Positions 14,475-24,235 of a DNA stretch of 64,000 nt are shown here, piece after piece. Every line of letters starts with the position of its first letter. Within the stretch, counting starts at the first letter, position 1. Under the pieces are notes generated by a model. The model was not told where the DNA came from, did not search any database, and saw only the letters and a program-made list of their open reading frames with translations. A program made the position numbers and the translations under genes. Source of the stretch: VGTK01 sp046327915. Lineage in GTDB: Bacteria; Desulfobacterota; Binatia; UBA12015. Location: assembly GCA_046327915.1 (NCBI GenBank), contig JAXLXO010000005.1, forward strand, positions 124,001 through 188,000, read 5' to 3'.

Positions 14475-15017
14475 TCAGGTCGCCTGGAGCCAGTCGGGCG
14501 ACACCGACTTGAGCCCGCCACGATCCCCGGCGGAGCCGCGCCACACCGCGGTGGCGAAACGGCCGGCGCCGTCGAGCGCGGCCCAGCCGGGCAGCGTCAA
14601 GTCGAGCTCCCAGAAGCCGCCCGCGTGCCTCGCGTCGTACCGCCAGCCGGCAGGCGCGTCGCTGCGCCGCATGGTGCCGACGCCCTCCGCGTGGACCGCG
14701 AACAGACGCTCGGTGTCCGCCCGCCAGAGCACGCCTTCGACCCCGAGCCCCGGTGCGCCCATCGTGATCCAGTTCGACTCTTCGTGGAGCGGTGCGAAGA
14801 GTGCCGCGGCGTCCGGGAAGACCGATGGGTCGCCGCGCATGTCGGTCACGGGCTCCGGGCACGGCCAGCGCAGACGGATGCGCCAGATCCCCGGCGGTCG
14901 CGCGATCTCCACGTCGAGGCTCGGCGTCATCGGGTCCCGGCCGGCGTAGGCCCTGCGGACGTAGCCGCCGGGCTGGTTGGCCGTCGGCGCCGGCATGAGC
15001 TCGACCGCGTGCTTCAC
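14475..15017 (-). CDS. ethylbenzene dehydrogenase-type gamma subunit (heme b)
   Basis: The 180-residue protein matches the gamma subunit of type II DMSO-reductase-family dehydrogenases (EbdC/DdhC-like), which holds a single b-type heme and accepts electrons from the beta subunit in the periplasm. Visible features are PPGIWRIRLRWPCPEP, FPDAAALFAPLHEESNWITM with the Met expected near the heme, and late GRFATAVWRGSAGDRGGLKS. The start is taken as GTG 15017 because it overlaps the beta stop in the form GTGA; ATG 14996 is an alternative. No signal peptide is seen, so export would have to occur with the alpha subunit's Tat signal. It is somewhat shorter than typical gamma subunits. Confidence 0.78.
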   Translation of the reverse strand: MKHAVELMPAPTANQPGGYVRRAYAGRDPMTPSLDVEIARPPGIWRIRLRWPCPEPVTDMRGDPSVFPDAAALFAPLHEESNWITMGAPGLGVEGVLWRADTERLFAVHAEGVGTMRRSDAPAGWRYDARHAGGFWELDLTLPGWAALDGAGRFATAVWRGSAGDRGGLKSVSPDWLQAT

Positions 15018-16048
15018 GATTCGCTCCCGGGAGTCGCGTGGGACGCCGGATCGAGCCGGAACGAGTCGTTCCAGTCGTAGGCGATCAGCAGGTCCATCAG
15101 CGCGCTCGGCTGGCCGCGCTTGCGCTTCGCGCGCTCGGCCTCGATGGTCGCGAGGGCGTCGCGCACCGCGGGCCCGAACAGTCCCTCGAGCGTCTCGATG
15201 GGGATGCGCGGCGCGCCGGTCGGACGACCCTGCTCGTCGAGCGCCGGCGGCGACAGCGGCGGCACGTAGAAGACGTTCGGCTCGAGCCCGTACTCGGGGT
15301 GCAGCGGCAGCGCCACCTTCCACTGCGCGACCAGCTTGTGGATCGGGCCCGCTTCGTCGTCGAGGTAGCCGACGAAGCGCAGGCGTCCCGGGCACTGGCG
15401 CGCACAGGCCGGCGCCACGCCCTGCTCGACGCGGGGCAGGCAGAACAGGCACTTGTTCGCGACCCGGCGCTCGGTGTCGAAGAAGACCTTCTTGTAGGGG
15501 CAGGCCTCGACGCAGAACCGGTAGCCGTGGCAGCGGTCCTGGTCGACGAGCACGATGCCGTCCTCGGCGCGCTTGCCGATCGCCGCACGCGGACACGCGT
15601 CGAGGCACGCCGGATGCGTGCAGTGGTTGCAGAGGCGCGGCAGGTAGAAATAGTGATTGTCGCGCGGATACGTGCCGGCGCCGTGGTCCTCCTCCCAGTT
15701 CGGTCCCCAGCTCGGGTCGCCGTCGGGACGGAGCCAGTGATCGCCCTTGCGCGAGTCGGAGTCGATCACGCCCTGGTGATCGAACTTCCAGGCGCGGCCG
15801 TAGCCGGATTCGAGGTCGGGCACCTCGCCGCGCTTGACCTCGCCCGCTGCGTCGCGGCCGCCGGTCTCCTGCCAGCGCCGCGGGTAGCCCTGCCCGGGCC
15901 AGGTCTCGACGTTGTTCCAGTACGCGTAGCCGGCGCCGCTGTCGCGGTTCCACAGCTTCTTGCAGGCGATCGTGCACGTCTGGCAGCCGAGGCACTTGTT
16001 GAGGTCGAGCACCATCGCGACCTGCCGGTTCCGGGGCTCGGGCTGCAT
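15014..16048 (-). CDS. iron-sulfur beta subunit of a type II DMSO-reductase-family dehydrogenase
   Basis: The 344-residue electron-transfer subunit has four cluster motifs: CLGCQTCTIAC near residue 22, CNHCTHPACLDAC, CHGYRFCVEACPYKK, and CLFCLPRVEQGVAPACARQC. In the third motif Tyr replaces a Cys (C-H-G-Y), the pattern that gives one [3Fe-4S] and three [4Fe-4S] clusters in NarH, DdhB and EbdB. Two ATGs exist at 16057 and 16048. GGAGG abuts the first with zero spacing but lies nine bases from the second, so 16048 is chosen. It is 19 bases downstream of the alpha gene and overlaps gamma. Electrons would flow from Mo through these clusters to the gamma heme. Confidence 0.92.
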   Translation of the reverse strand: MQPEPRNRQVAMVLDLNKCLGCQTCTIACKKLWNRDSGAGYAYWNNVETWPGQGYPRRWQETGGRDAAGEVKRGEVPDLESGYGRAWKFDHQGVIDSDSRKGDHWLRPDGDPSWGPNWEEDHGAGTYPRDNHYFYLPRLCNHCTHPACLDACPRAAIGKRAEDGIVLVDQDRCHGYRFCVEACPYKKVFFDTERRVANKCLFCLPRVEQGVAPACARQCPGRLRFVGYLDDEAGPIHKLVAQWKVALPLHPEYGLEPNVFYVPPLSPPALDEQGRPTGAPRIPIETLEGLFGPAVRDALATIEAERAKRKRGQPSALMDLLIAYDWNDSFRLDPASHATPGSES

Positions 16049-16057
16049 GGTGGTCAT

Positions 16058-16062
16058 CCTCC
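16058..16062 (-). promoter_or_regulatory. ribosome-binding site that decides the beta-subunit start
   Basis: On the minus strand GGAGG is followed directly by ATGACCACCATG. The spacing is 0 to the first ATG and 9 to the second, so initiation at the second ATG (16048) is favoured. Confidence 0.6.
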
Positions 16063-16067
16063 GTCCG

Positions 16068-19022
16068 TCAGGCCGGCGTCGCCGTGTCGAAGGGCCCGGG
16101 CGACGGCGCGATCGCCACGCGCGTGTCCTGCACGTGGGTTCCGGGCTCGAAGTGGCCGAAGAACCAGCCGAGGTGTCCGTCGCCGCCGGCGAAGTGCAGC
16201 GGCTTCATCAGCCCCGGGATGAGCCACTTGAAGCTCTTGTGGCCGGGAAACTGGTGCGGCTCCCAGGCGTGGAAGTAGTAGGCGACGTGCGGTCGCACCA
16301 TGGTCGAGTGCTTGGCGCGCATGTGGATCGCGCCGTAGTCGTTCGAGATCCGCGCCCAGCTGCCGTCGGCGATGCCGAGCCGAGCCGCGTCCTCGGGATT
16401 GAGGTAGACCACCGGCTCGCCGCGCTGGAGACGCAGCAGCATCGGCGTGTCGCGCCACACGCTGTGGATGCTCCAGCGCGCGTGGCACGACACGAAGCGG
16501 AACGGATGGTCGCCGCCGGCCTTCGGGCTGTCCTTGTGCGTCGGCAGGCTCTCGCCCGCCTCGATGAACCAGGGGTGGTCGATGTAGCACTGCTGGCGTC
16601 CGGTCCCCGTCGGCCAGCGCCACTTCCGCTCGCTCATGTCGGTGAGGGCGCGCAGCACGCCCTCGCCCTTCCAGTCGGAGTTGAACAGGTTCTCCTGGAT
16701 GCCCATGCCGCCGACGTTGCGGTACTTCGCGACGCCGGTCTGCTTGAGGTCCGCGATCGTCATGCCTTCGGCGGACGGGCTGGCCGCGAGGATGCGCGCG
16801 TTCACCGCCTCGACGTCGCCCGGACCGAATTCCCCCGCGAACGAGAAGCGGTTCGCGAAGGTCTTCAGATCGACGCGCCGGCTGCCGCAGCCGAGCGACG
16901 GCGAGAGGTCGCGCTCCACGGCGATGCGCTGGATCTCCGCGGCGAGCAGCGAGTAGATCTCCCACTCGTCCTTCGCCTCGCCGACCGGCCGCACCGCGGC
17001 GTCGCAGTAGTGCAGGTACGGCACGTAGGCGACCGAGTACTTGATGCCCGGCTTCTCGTAGTAGCCGGCGGCCGGCAGCAGATAGTCGGCGTGCAGACCG
17101 GTGAAGGTGTGTTTCTGATTGACGTCGACGACCAGCTCGAGCTTCGGCCACAGCGTCTCGAGCATGCGCTGCGGCAGATTGGTGCGACGCAGCACGTTGC
17201 TGCCGCCGGTCACCCAGGCGCGCGGCTCGACCTTCGTTGGATGCGTCGGCATCCAGCCCTTCTCCTTCGACTCCGCGACGTAGCTCGCGATGGGTCGCGG
17301 GTAGAGAGGGTCGATCTCGCGCGCGAGGTCGGCACGAATGCCCTGGAAGTCGTAGTTCTGGCTGGCCGAGTTGGTGAGGCAGGTGTCCGGGCCGGTCGTC
17401 AGATGGCGTGCGAGCTGATGCTCGAACTGCGCCTGTGACTTGCGGCCGGCGATCCGGTCGACCAGCAGGCGGAACACGTACGCATCGCCGAACACCCGTG
17501 CCGCGTCGCGCGCCGTGCCCCAGAACCCTTCGCCCGACTCGTTGGCGACGCGCCCGAAGCCGTCGATCCCGACCCAGCCGGTCGAGTGGTAGCCGGCACC
17601 CTTCCTGCCGATCGCACCGCGCAGCGCGAGGCACAGCAGCTTCGTGCGGTTGATCAGGTCGGAGTTCAGATAGCGGTTCGAGCCCCAGCTCGAGAGCACC
17701 ATCGGACGCTCCGCGGCGGCGAAGCGCTCGGCGAAGTCGGCGACCACCGCGGGATCGAGCTGCGTGACCGCGGCGGCGCGCTCGAACGTCCACGGCGCGA
17801 GCTGCTCGCGCAGCAGCGATCCGACCGGCGCCACGGCGGCGTCGCGGCCGTCGGCCAGCGTCACCCGGAAGCTGCCCTCGATCGGCGGCTCCAGTCCGTC
17901 CATCACGAGCTTCGGCTGGTCGTCGTTGCCAGGGGAGCCGGGTGCGGCCACGGCTGAGCCGCGTTTCGGATCCCAGACGTAGAACAGGTCGTCGCGTCCC
18001 CCGGCCCGAAGGTCCGACTCGCGCAGGAAGCGGCCGGTGTCGAGGCGGACGAGCAGCGGCAGGTCGGTCTGCTCGCGGACGTACGGCAGGTCGATGCGGC
18101 CGCTCTCCCAGATGTGGCGCGCGGTGGCGAGGCCGAGGGCGGCGTCGGTGCCGGGCTGGATCGGCAGCCACTGGTCGGCACGCATCGCGGTGGCGCTGTA
18201 GATCGGATCGATCACCGCCAGGTTCGAGCCGTTGTACTTCGCCTCGTACAGGAAGTGTGCGTCGGAGATCTGCGTCACCGACGGGTTCATCATCCACACG
18301 ACGATGAAGTCGGACAGGAACCACTCGTCGGACGAGCCGCCGATGTGGGGGATCCCGAGGGCGAGCGTCGCGCCGACGTTGAGATCGCCGATCTCCGCCC
18401 AGTCGTCGGGAAGCGATGCGCCGAGCATCGAGAAGAAGCGGTTGCGTGCGGCGTTGGTGGCGCCGAGGTCGAAGTGCGGGCCGAGGTCCTGAACGATCGC
18501 CTCGCCGCCGTCGCGCTGCGAGATCGCGACCAGCTTCTCGGCGATCTCGCGCAGCGCCTGCTCCCACGAGATGCGCTGCCACTTGCCCTCGCCGCGCTCC
18601 CCGGCCCGCTTCAGCGGTACCGTGAGCCGGCTCGGCCCGTACATCACCTCCGTGTAGCAGGCACCCTTCTGGCAGCCGCGCGGATTGAAGTCGGGCACGC
18701 CGGGCTCGGACGCCTCGTAGCTCGCCACCTGCTCCTCGCGAACGACGACGCCGTCCTTGACGTAGAGGTTCCAGTTGCAGGCGCTCCGGCAGTTCAGCCA
18801 GCCGTGCGATCCCTTCGCGACGCGGTCCCACGTCCAGCGCTGGCGGTAGAGGTCGTCCCAGTGCGCCAGCCTGGTCGGCGGCGCGGAGGCCGAGGCGTCG
18901 GTCGCTGCGTGCGCCGGTACGCGCTCGAAGTGCAGCAGCGGGAGCGCGGCCATCGTGGCGCCGCCGATGCGAAGGAAGCGGCGACGGTTCAGGGTCAAGG
19001 CAGGTGGCTCTCGCTCTTCCAT
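16068..19022 (-). CDS. molybdopterin alpha subunit, type II DMSO-reductase-family dehydrogenase (EbdA/DdhA/C25-dehydrogenase-like)
   Basis: The 984-residue catalytic subunit begins with a Tat signal (NRRRFLRIGGATMAALP near residue 13), so it is exported folded. The N-terminal cluster site is SHGWLNCRSACNWN, with a His followed by Cys residues, then NPRGCQKGACY. Conserved cofactor segments include ISWEQALREIAEKL, VVWMMNPSVTQISDAHF, VIDPIYSATAMRADQW, LPIQPGTDAALGLATARHI and near the end ARISNDYGAIHMRAK. This family hydroxylates unactivated hydrocarbon C-H bonds with water (ethylbenzene, p-cymene, sterol C25) or oxidises dimethylsulfide. Length and gene order alpha-beta-gamma-chaperone match ebdABCD. 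The actual substrate cannot be deduced. Start ATG 19022 places the twin-Arg at the right distance. Confidence 0.9.
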   Translation of the reverse strand: MEEREPPALTLNRRRFLRIGGATMAALPLLHFERVPAHAATDASASAPPTRLAHWDDLYRQRWTWDRVAKGSHGWLNCRSACNWNLYVKDGVVVREEQVASYEASEPGVPDFNPRGCQKGACYTEVMYGPSRLTVPLKRAGERGEGKWQRISWEQALREIAEKLVAISQRDGGEAIVQDLGPHFDLGATNAARNRFFSMLGASLPDDWAEIGDLNVGATLALGIPHIGGSSDEWFLSDFIVVWMMNPSVTQISDAHFLYEAKYNGSNLAVIDPIYSATAMRADQWLPIQPGTDAALGLATARHIWESGRIDLPYVREQTDLPLLVRLDTGRFLRESDLRAGGRDDLFYVWDPKRGSAVAAPGSPGNDDQPKLVMDGLEPPIEGSFRVTLADGRDAAVAPVGSLLREQLAPWTFERAAAVTQLDPAVVADFAERFAAAERPMVLSSWGSNRYLNSDLINRTKLLCLALRGAIGRKGAGYHSTGWVGIDGFGRVANESGEGFWGTARDAARVFGDAYVFRLLVDRIAGRKSQAQFEHQLARHLTTGPDTCLTNSASQNYDFQGIRADLAREIDPLYPRPIASYVAESKEKGWMPTHPTKVEPRAWVTGGSNVLRRTNLPQRMLETLWPKLELVVDVNQKHTFTGLHADYLLPAAGYYEKPGIKYSVAYVPYLHYCDAAVRPVGEAKDEWEIYSLLAAEIQRIAVERDLSPSLGCGSRRVDLKTFANRFSFAGEFGPGDVEAVNARILAASPSAEGMTIADLKQTGVAKYRNVGGMGIQENLFNSDWKGEGVLRALTDMSERKWRWPTGTGRQQCYIDHPWFIEAGESLPTHKDSPKAGGDHPFRFVSCHARWSIHSVWRDTPMLLRLQRGEPVVYLNPEDAARLGIADGSWARISNDYGAIHMRAKHSTMVRPHVAYYFHAWEPHQFPGHKSFKWLIPGLMKPLHFAGGDGHLGWFFGHFEPGTHVQDTRVAIAPSPGPFDTATPA

Positions 19023-19251
19023 GCCGCTGCTCCTCGGGCCGTGCGTGGGACGAGCTTGGGGGTCGAGCAACACCCGTGCCTCTCGCCCGCGGCTTCGGGG
19101 GACGTGACGATCCGGCTGCGGCGCGTCCGGATCGGCTGCCGCGCCTCGTCCGCAGGCGCCTCCGGCGACGAGCGCGGTGGGAAATTCCCGCGGGGGCTTT
19201 CTCGCCGATCGGAATGCCGGCCGCGTGTCGTACGCAGCCTTCGCCTCGCGG

Positions 19252-19992
19252 TCAGGCGCGCGCGGCGCGGTCGCGCGTCAGGAGCACGGCCGACGCGCCG
19301 ACCGAAAGCGCGCGGTGCAGCGCGCGGCGTCCTCCGTCCGGCAGGCGCCGCAGCGGCGGCATCTTCGTCTCGAGCATGGTCAGGGTCATCGCGCCGAGCA
19401 CGTCGCCGCAGATGCGCAGCTTGCGCGCGCGATACTGCGGTCGCAGCACGTCGAAGACCAGCACGATGCGCTCGCGATCGGTGCGGTTCCAGACGAAGTG
19501 GCGCGGCGCCTCGTTGAACGCGAACGCCTCGCCCTCGCGCCAGCCGACGCGCTCGCCGCCGACCTCCAGCCCCAGAGCGTCGTCGTCACCCGGGGGCACC
19601 ACGAGACCGAGGTGGCAGCGGTACGTGGTGTTGGTGTCGCCGTTGTGGACCGGCAGCCCCGCACCCGGTGCGAGGATGCTGACGTAGGCGGTGGTGAGGT
19701 CCGGGATCGAGCGCAGCAGCGCGAGCGTCTTCGGGAACGCCTCGCAGTTGCGCGGATACCAGTGCAGGTAGCTGACGAAGTTGATCGCGTCCCAGCCGCG
19801 GATGTCGACGTCGTCGGGCACGAAGCTCGCGCGCACACCCTCCGCGAGGCCGCGCCGGTAGTTCTCGACCTCGGAGCGGACGTCGCGCCATGCCGCCTCG
19901 GCGCGCTCCAGCCACGGACATTCGTCGCGCGTCGCGAAGATCGGCGCGCTCGGCGTGTAGTCGCCGAAGATGCGGAGATACGGTGGTTCCAC
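19252..19992 (-). CDS. aspartyl/asparaginyl beta-hydroxylase-like Fe(II)/2-oxoglutarate oxygenase
   Basis: The 246-residue protein matches the aspartyl/asparaginyl beta-hydroxylase domain family. The iron site is seen as LPVHNGDTNTTYRCHLGLVV (first His, with a polar residue where HxD/E oxygenases have an acid, as in this family) and later EAPRHFVWNRTDRERIVLVF (second His and the 2-oxoglutarate-binding Arg). It is predicted cytoplasmic, with no signal peptide. The membrane glycosyltransferase gene lies 52 bases upstream on the same strand, so the two may be co-transcribed. The target (protein side chain, lipid or small molecule) is unknown; bacterial relatives hydroxylate lipid A acyl chains or amino acids. 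Confidence 0.85.
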   Translation of the reverse strand: MEPPYLRIFGDYTPSAPIFATRDECPWLERAEAAWRDVRSEVENYRRGLAEGVRASFVPDDVDIRGWDAINFVSYLHWYPRNCEAFPKTLALLRSIPDLTTAYVSILAPGAGLPVHNGDTNTTYRCHLGLVVPPGDDDALGLEVGGERVGWREGEAFAFNEAPRHFVWNRTDRERIVLVFDVLRPQYRARKLRICGDVLGAMTLTMLETKMPPLRRLPDGGRRALHRALSVGASAVLLTRDRAARA

Positions 19993-20044
19993 GGGGGCGG
20001 TCCTGGTGGTGTGTGGCGTCCGGCGGTGCGACGTCGCGACGACG

Positions 20045-21691
20045 TTAGCGCCACCCTTCCGCGACGATCAACGGCAAAGTTTCCCAGCGATTCGTCGGAC
20101 CGAGGTCGGGCAGCGGGACGTTCCACACGTCGCGCGCGTGCGTGCGCAGGAGCGCGCCGAGCTGCTGCTCCCAGTTCTCGAGATACCAGGCGGCGCGCTG
20201 CGGCTCGTCCGGACCCGGCAGCGGGCGCGGCGGCTGGCCGGGCTCGGGTGCGACCAGCGGGCCGGCGATCCACACGCGATGCCCCGCGCGCAGCGTCTGC
20301 TCGACGCGTGCGAGCTCCGTCGCGACCGCGTTCTCGCGCCGCTTCATCTTCTCCGCGACCTGTGCGTGCTCGTGGTACTTGTGGCTCTCGAAGTCGGGCA
20401 TCGTGATCCACGGCGCGGCGCCGCGGTAGTAGCGCGCGAAGCTGATGCCGCAGTACCACGGGAAGACGACGACGAGGTCGTCGGGCTTCGCCTCGCGGGC
20501 GAGCGTCGCGGCGATCGCGTCGACGTCGGTCATGCGGACGCGTACCTGCGGCAGCACGCCGGCCGCCACGACGCAGGCGCAGAGAGCCGCCACCGCGGCT
20601 CGCAGTGCCGTGCCGCGCGCGAAGCGCTTCGCGAGAAGGTCGGTGCCGACGTCGCACGCGAACGCCACCACCGACATCAGCGACAGGTAGTACCAGACCT
20701 GCGTGCGCACGCTGATGAAGCCGACGTACGCGGCGTAGCCGGCGAGCCCGGTCACGGCGGCGACGGCGACGTAGAGCGCGCGCGCACGATCGTCGTCCTC
20801 GTCGGCCGGCGCGCCATCCCGACGCGCCGCCGCGAGCGTCAGCGCGACGCCGCCGACCGCGCCCGTCGCGGCGATCGTCCACGCCGCGCGCAGCAGCACG
20901 ACGTCGGGACCGAGCGCGTTCCAGAACACCTCCGCGTACCAGGAGAGCGGGTACGTCCCCTGCTCGATCGACGCGAGCCTCGATGCGTACACGACCGAGA
21001 ACAGGTTCACCGACATCGACACGGCCGCGACCGCGCCGATGCCGATGACGGCGCCCGCGAGCCGGATCGACCGCCGTTGCAGCGCGACCGCGGCGCCGCC
21101 GGCGCAGAGCGCGCCGATCAGGAAGCAGTTGCCGAAGTACGACTGCACCGCGAGGATCGCCGCGGCCTGCGCGACCAGCGCGCTCGCGAGCGACGGGCGC
21201 TGCACGAAGGAGAACATCGCGCCCAGCGCCCACGACAGCCCGAGCACGCCGAGCCCGTAGCCGCGCACCTGCGTGCCGTAGGTCACCCACGTCGGGTTCA
21301 TGCCGAGCAGCAGCAGCGTCACGACCGGTGCGCGCAGGCCGAGGCGTCGCGCGGTCCACCACCACGTCGCCACCGTCGCGAGGCCGACGAGCAGCCCGAG
21401 CACGCGCAGCGACGCGTCGCTCTCGCCGAGCCCCGATGCGACCCACGAGTAGAGCAGCAGCACCCACGCGGTCGGGAACGAGTCGAGATGGCTGTTCGCG
21501 TAGACCTCGTACAGCGACGGCAGGTGCGCGAGGTTGACGCTGTTCACCTCGTCGCGCCAGAGCGGGCCCGCGTGGCGCTGGTACTCGGCGAACAGGGCGA
21601 CGATGCCGACGGTGAGCGCGATGCCGACCACGACGGGCAGCCGCTCGGTCGCTCTCTCCGTCCAGGTCGTGTGCGCAGGGATGGCGGGCAT
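20045..21691 (-). CDS. GT-C fold integral membrane glycosyltransferase (GT39/ArnT-like)
   Basis: The 548-residue protein has about ten hydrophobic segments followed by a soluble C-terminal domain of about 150 residues. After the first membrane span it carries GPLWRDEVNSVNLA, the acidic first-loop motif (WxDE) that marks GT-C enzymes using polyprenyl-phosphate sugars. TYGTQVRGYGL in the second loop also fits. Such enzymes transfer a sugar, on the periplasmic side, to protein, lipid or glycan. The acceptor and sugar are not evident. It may be transcribed with the downstream hydroxylase-like gene (52-base gap) and is divergent from the acyl-CoA dehydrogenase, with 140 bases between starts. Confidence 0.8.
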   Translation of the reverse strand: MPAIPAHTTWTERATERLPVVVGIALTVGIVALFAEYQRHAGPLWRDEVNSVNLAHLPSLYEVYANSHLDSFPTAWVLLLYSWVASGLGESDASLRVLGLLVGLATVATWWWTARRLGLRAPVVTLLLLGMNPTWVTYGTQVRGYGLGVLGLSWALGAMFSFVQRPSLASALVAQAAAILAVQSYFGNCFLIGALCAGGAAVALQRRSIRLAGAVIGIGAVAAVSMSVNLFSVVYASRLASIEQGTYPLSWYAEVFWNALGPDVVLLRAAWTIAATGAVGGVALTLAAARRDGAPADEDDDRARALYVAVAAVTGLAGYAAYVGFISVRTQVWYYLSLMSVVAFACDVGTDLLAKRFARGTALRAAVAALCACVVAAGVLPQVRVRMTDVDAIAATLAREAKPDDLVVVFPWYCGISFARYYRGAAPWITMPDFESHKYHEHAQVAEKMKRRENAVATELARVEQTLRAGHRVWIAGPLVAPEPGQPPRPLPGPDEPQRAAWYLENWEQQLGALLRTHARDVWNVPLPDLGPTNRWETLPLIVAEGWR

Positions 21692-21831
21692 CGGTCGGCT
21701 CGCGGCCGCCCGCGGTGGTAGCTGACGCGGGCGGGCCGGGGCAAAGCGTGTCGCGCAACGGCCGTGGGCGTGCGGTGGTCCGGAGGGCGGCAGGGTCGTC
21801 GAGCGTGGCCTCGTCTGCTAGCGGGCGGGGC

Positions 21832-22977
<1,146 letters not shown>

Positions 22978-23000
22978 GAGCGCCGAAGGTCGTCGCGAAC

Positions 23001-23034
23001 GGAAGCGCGCGCGCCGCTCAGCGCGCGCGCTTCC
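23001..23034. terminator. perfect 14-bp GC hairpin between convergent genes
   Basis: The arms GGAAGCGCGCGCGC (23001-23014) and GCGCGCGCGCTTCC (23021-23034) are exact complements with a six-base loop. The stop codon of the minus-strand gene (23018-23020) lies inside the loop. There is no T-run. It sits 23 bases past the acyl-CoA dehydrogenase stop and could terminate from both sides. Confidence 0.55.
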
Positions 23035-24127
23035 CGCGCGCCGGCGCCGAGGCGGAGCCGCCCGACGCGGCCTCGCTGCACGGCGCGATCTGCGCGACCA
23101 GCGCGCGCTCGGCCTCGTCGCGCGGCAGGACGCCGGCCTCGCGCAGCGTCCGCTCGGCCTCGCGGCACGTGCCTTCCCCCGTGACCGCAGGCGCCGGAAA
23201 CGGCTCGGCTTCCGTGCCGCGCGCGTTCACGTCCACGGCGCCGCCCTGCACGACGTTGCCGCGCGTGTAGGCGCGCGCGACGTTGCGCGGATCGCGGCTG
23301 CAGGTGCGCACCGTCGCCGGACCGGTGCAGACGATGAGCGCGTCCTCGAGGTCGGTGCCGCCGAAGTAGTTGTCGATCACGTTCGCCGTCGAGCCTTCCT
23401 CGATGCGCGTGCCGCGCCCGCGGCCCCATCCCCAGACCACGTTGTGGCGCATGTCGATCGTCGTGCCGGCGTCGTGACGCTCCGCGGGCGTCTGGTCGTA
23501 CGACACCTCGGGGTTCCTCTGCGGCGCGTCGATCACGACGTTGCCCAGGAAGCGGATGCCGGTCGCGAGGTTGCCGAACAGCATGTTCTTGCCGGGAGGG
23601 GCCGGGCTCGCGATGAGGCTCGACCGCACGACGACGTCGCGCGTGCCTGCCTGCGTGATGTCGAGGTTGCCGTCGTGCGAGCCGGTGATCGACACGTGCT
23701 CGACGACGATGTCGTGCGCCCCGCCCGCGATCTGGATGCCGTCGTCGTCGGCGTCGCGGATGCGCAGGTTGCGGATCGTCACGTGGTGCGCGCCCGAGCC
23801 GCCGCGGATGCGGATGCCGAAGCCGCGCAGCACGAGGCCCGTTCCGGACCCGTTCGCGCTGCCGTCGAGGGTGACGAACGCGCCGCGCACCGCGAGATCG
23901 CGCGACAGCTTCACCTCGCCGCCGACGCCGGGTGCGAGGCGGATCTCGCGGTTGCCGCCGCCGAGCGCCTCGCGCAGGCTGCCCGGGCCGCGGTCGTCGG
24001 TGTTCGTGACCAGCACGGTTTCGATCTTCGGTGGCGACGCGCTCGTGGGTGTCGCGCCGTCGGCCGGTGACGCCGCGACGTGCGCGGCGAGGGCGAGGAT
24101 CGCGGCGAGCCGCGAGAAGCCGGGCAT
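23018..24127 (-). CDS. secreted right-handed beta-helix protein (pectate-lyase-like)
   Basis: The 369-residue protein starts with a signal peptide (MPGFSRLAAILALAAHVAAS, cut near AADG). The body has beta-helix repeats typical of polysaccharide lyase family 1/parallel beta-helix proteins: NTDDRGPGSLREAL near residue 43 (a motif found at the start of many such secreted proteins), ITIRNLRIRDADDDGIQI-like text, VVEHVSITGSHDGNLDITQ and WGWGRGRGTRIEEGSTANVI. These match the Pec lyase 'vDH.s.s...D' rung pattern. Four Cys occur near the C-terminal end (CTGP, CSRD, GTCREAE, APCSEA) and may form disulfides. Enzyme activity on pectate is not established; adhesion or another polysaccharide is possible. 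Confidence 0.75.
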   Translation of the reverse strand: MPGFSRLAAILALAAHVAASPADGATPTSASPPKIETVLVTNTDDRGPGSLREALGGGNREIRLAPGVGGEVKLSRDLAVRGAFVTLDGSANGSGTGLVLRGFGIRIRGGSGAHHVTIRNLRIRDADDDGIQIAGGAHDIVVEHVSITGSHDGNLDITQAGTRDVVVRSSLIASPAPPGKNMLFGNLATGIRFLGNVVIDAPQRNPEVSYDQTPAERHDAGTTIDMRHNVVWGWGRGRGTRIEEGSTANVIDNYFGGTDLEDALIVCTGPATVRTCSRDPRNVARAYTRGNVVQGGAVDVNARGTEAEPFPAPAVTGEGTCREAERTLREAGVLPRDEAERALVAQIAPCSEAASGGSASAPARGKRAR

Positions 24128-24235
24128 CCGGCGACCATAGCGCACCGCGGTCCGCCGGCATGCATCCGTTCGAAGGTCTGCGCCGTAGAGACGCCAGACG
24201 GGCCCGCGCGCAGTGCGGCCCGCGACGGAGGACAC

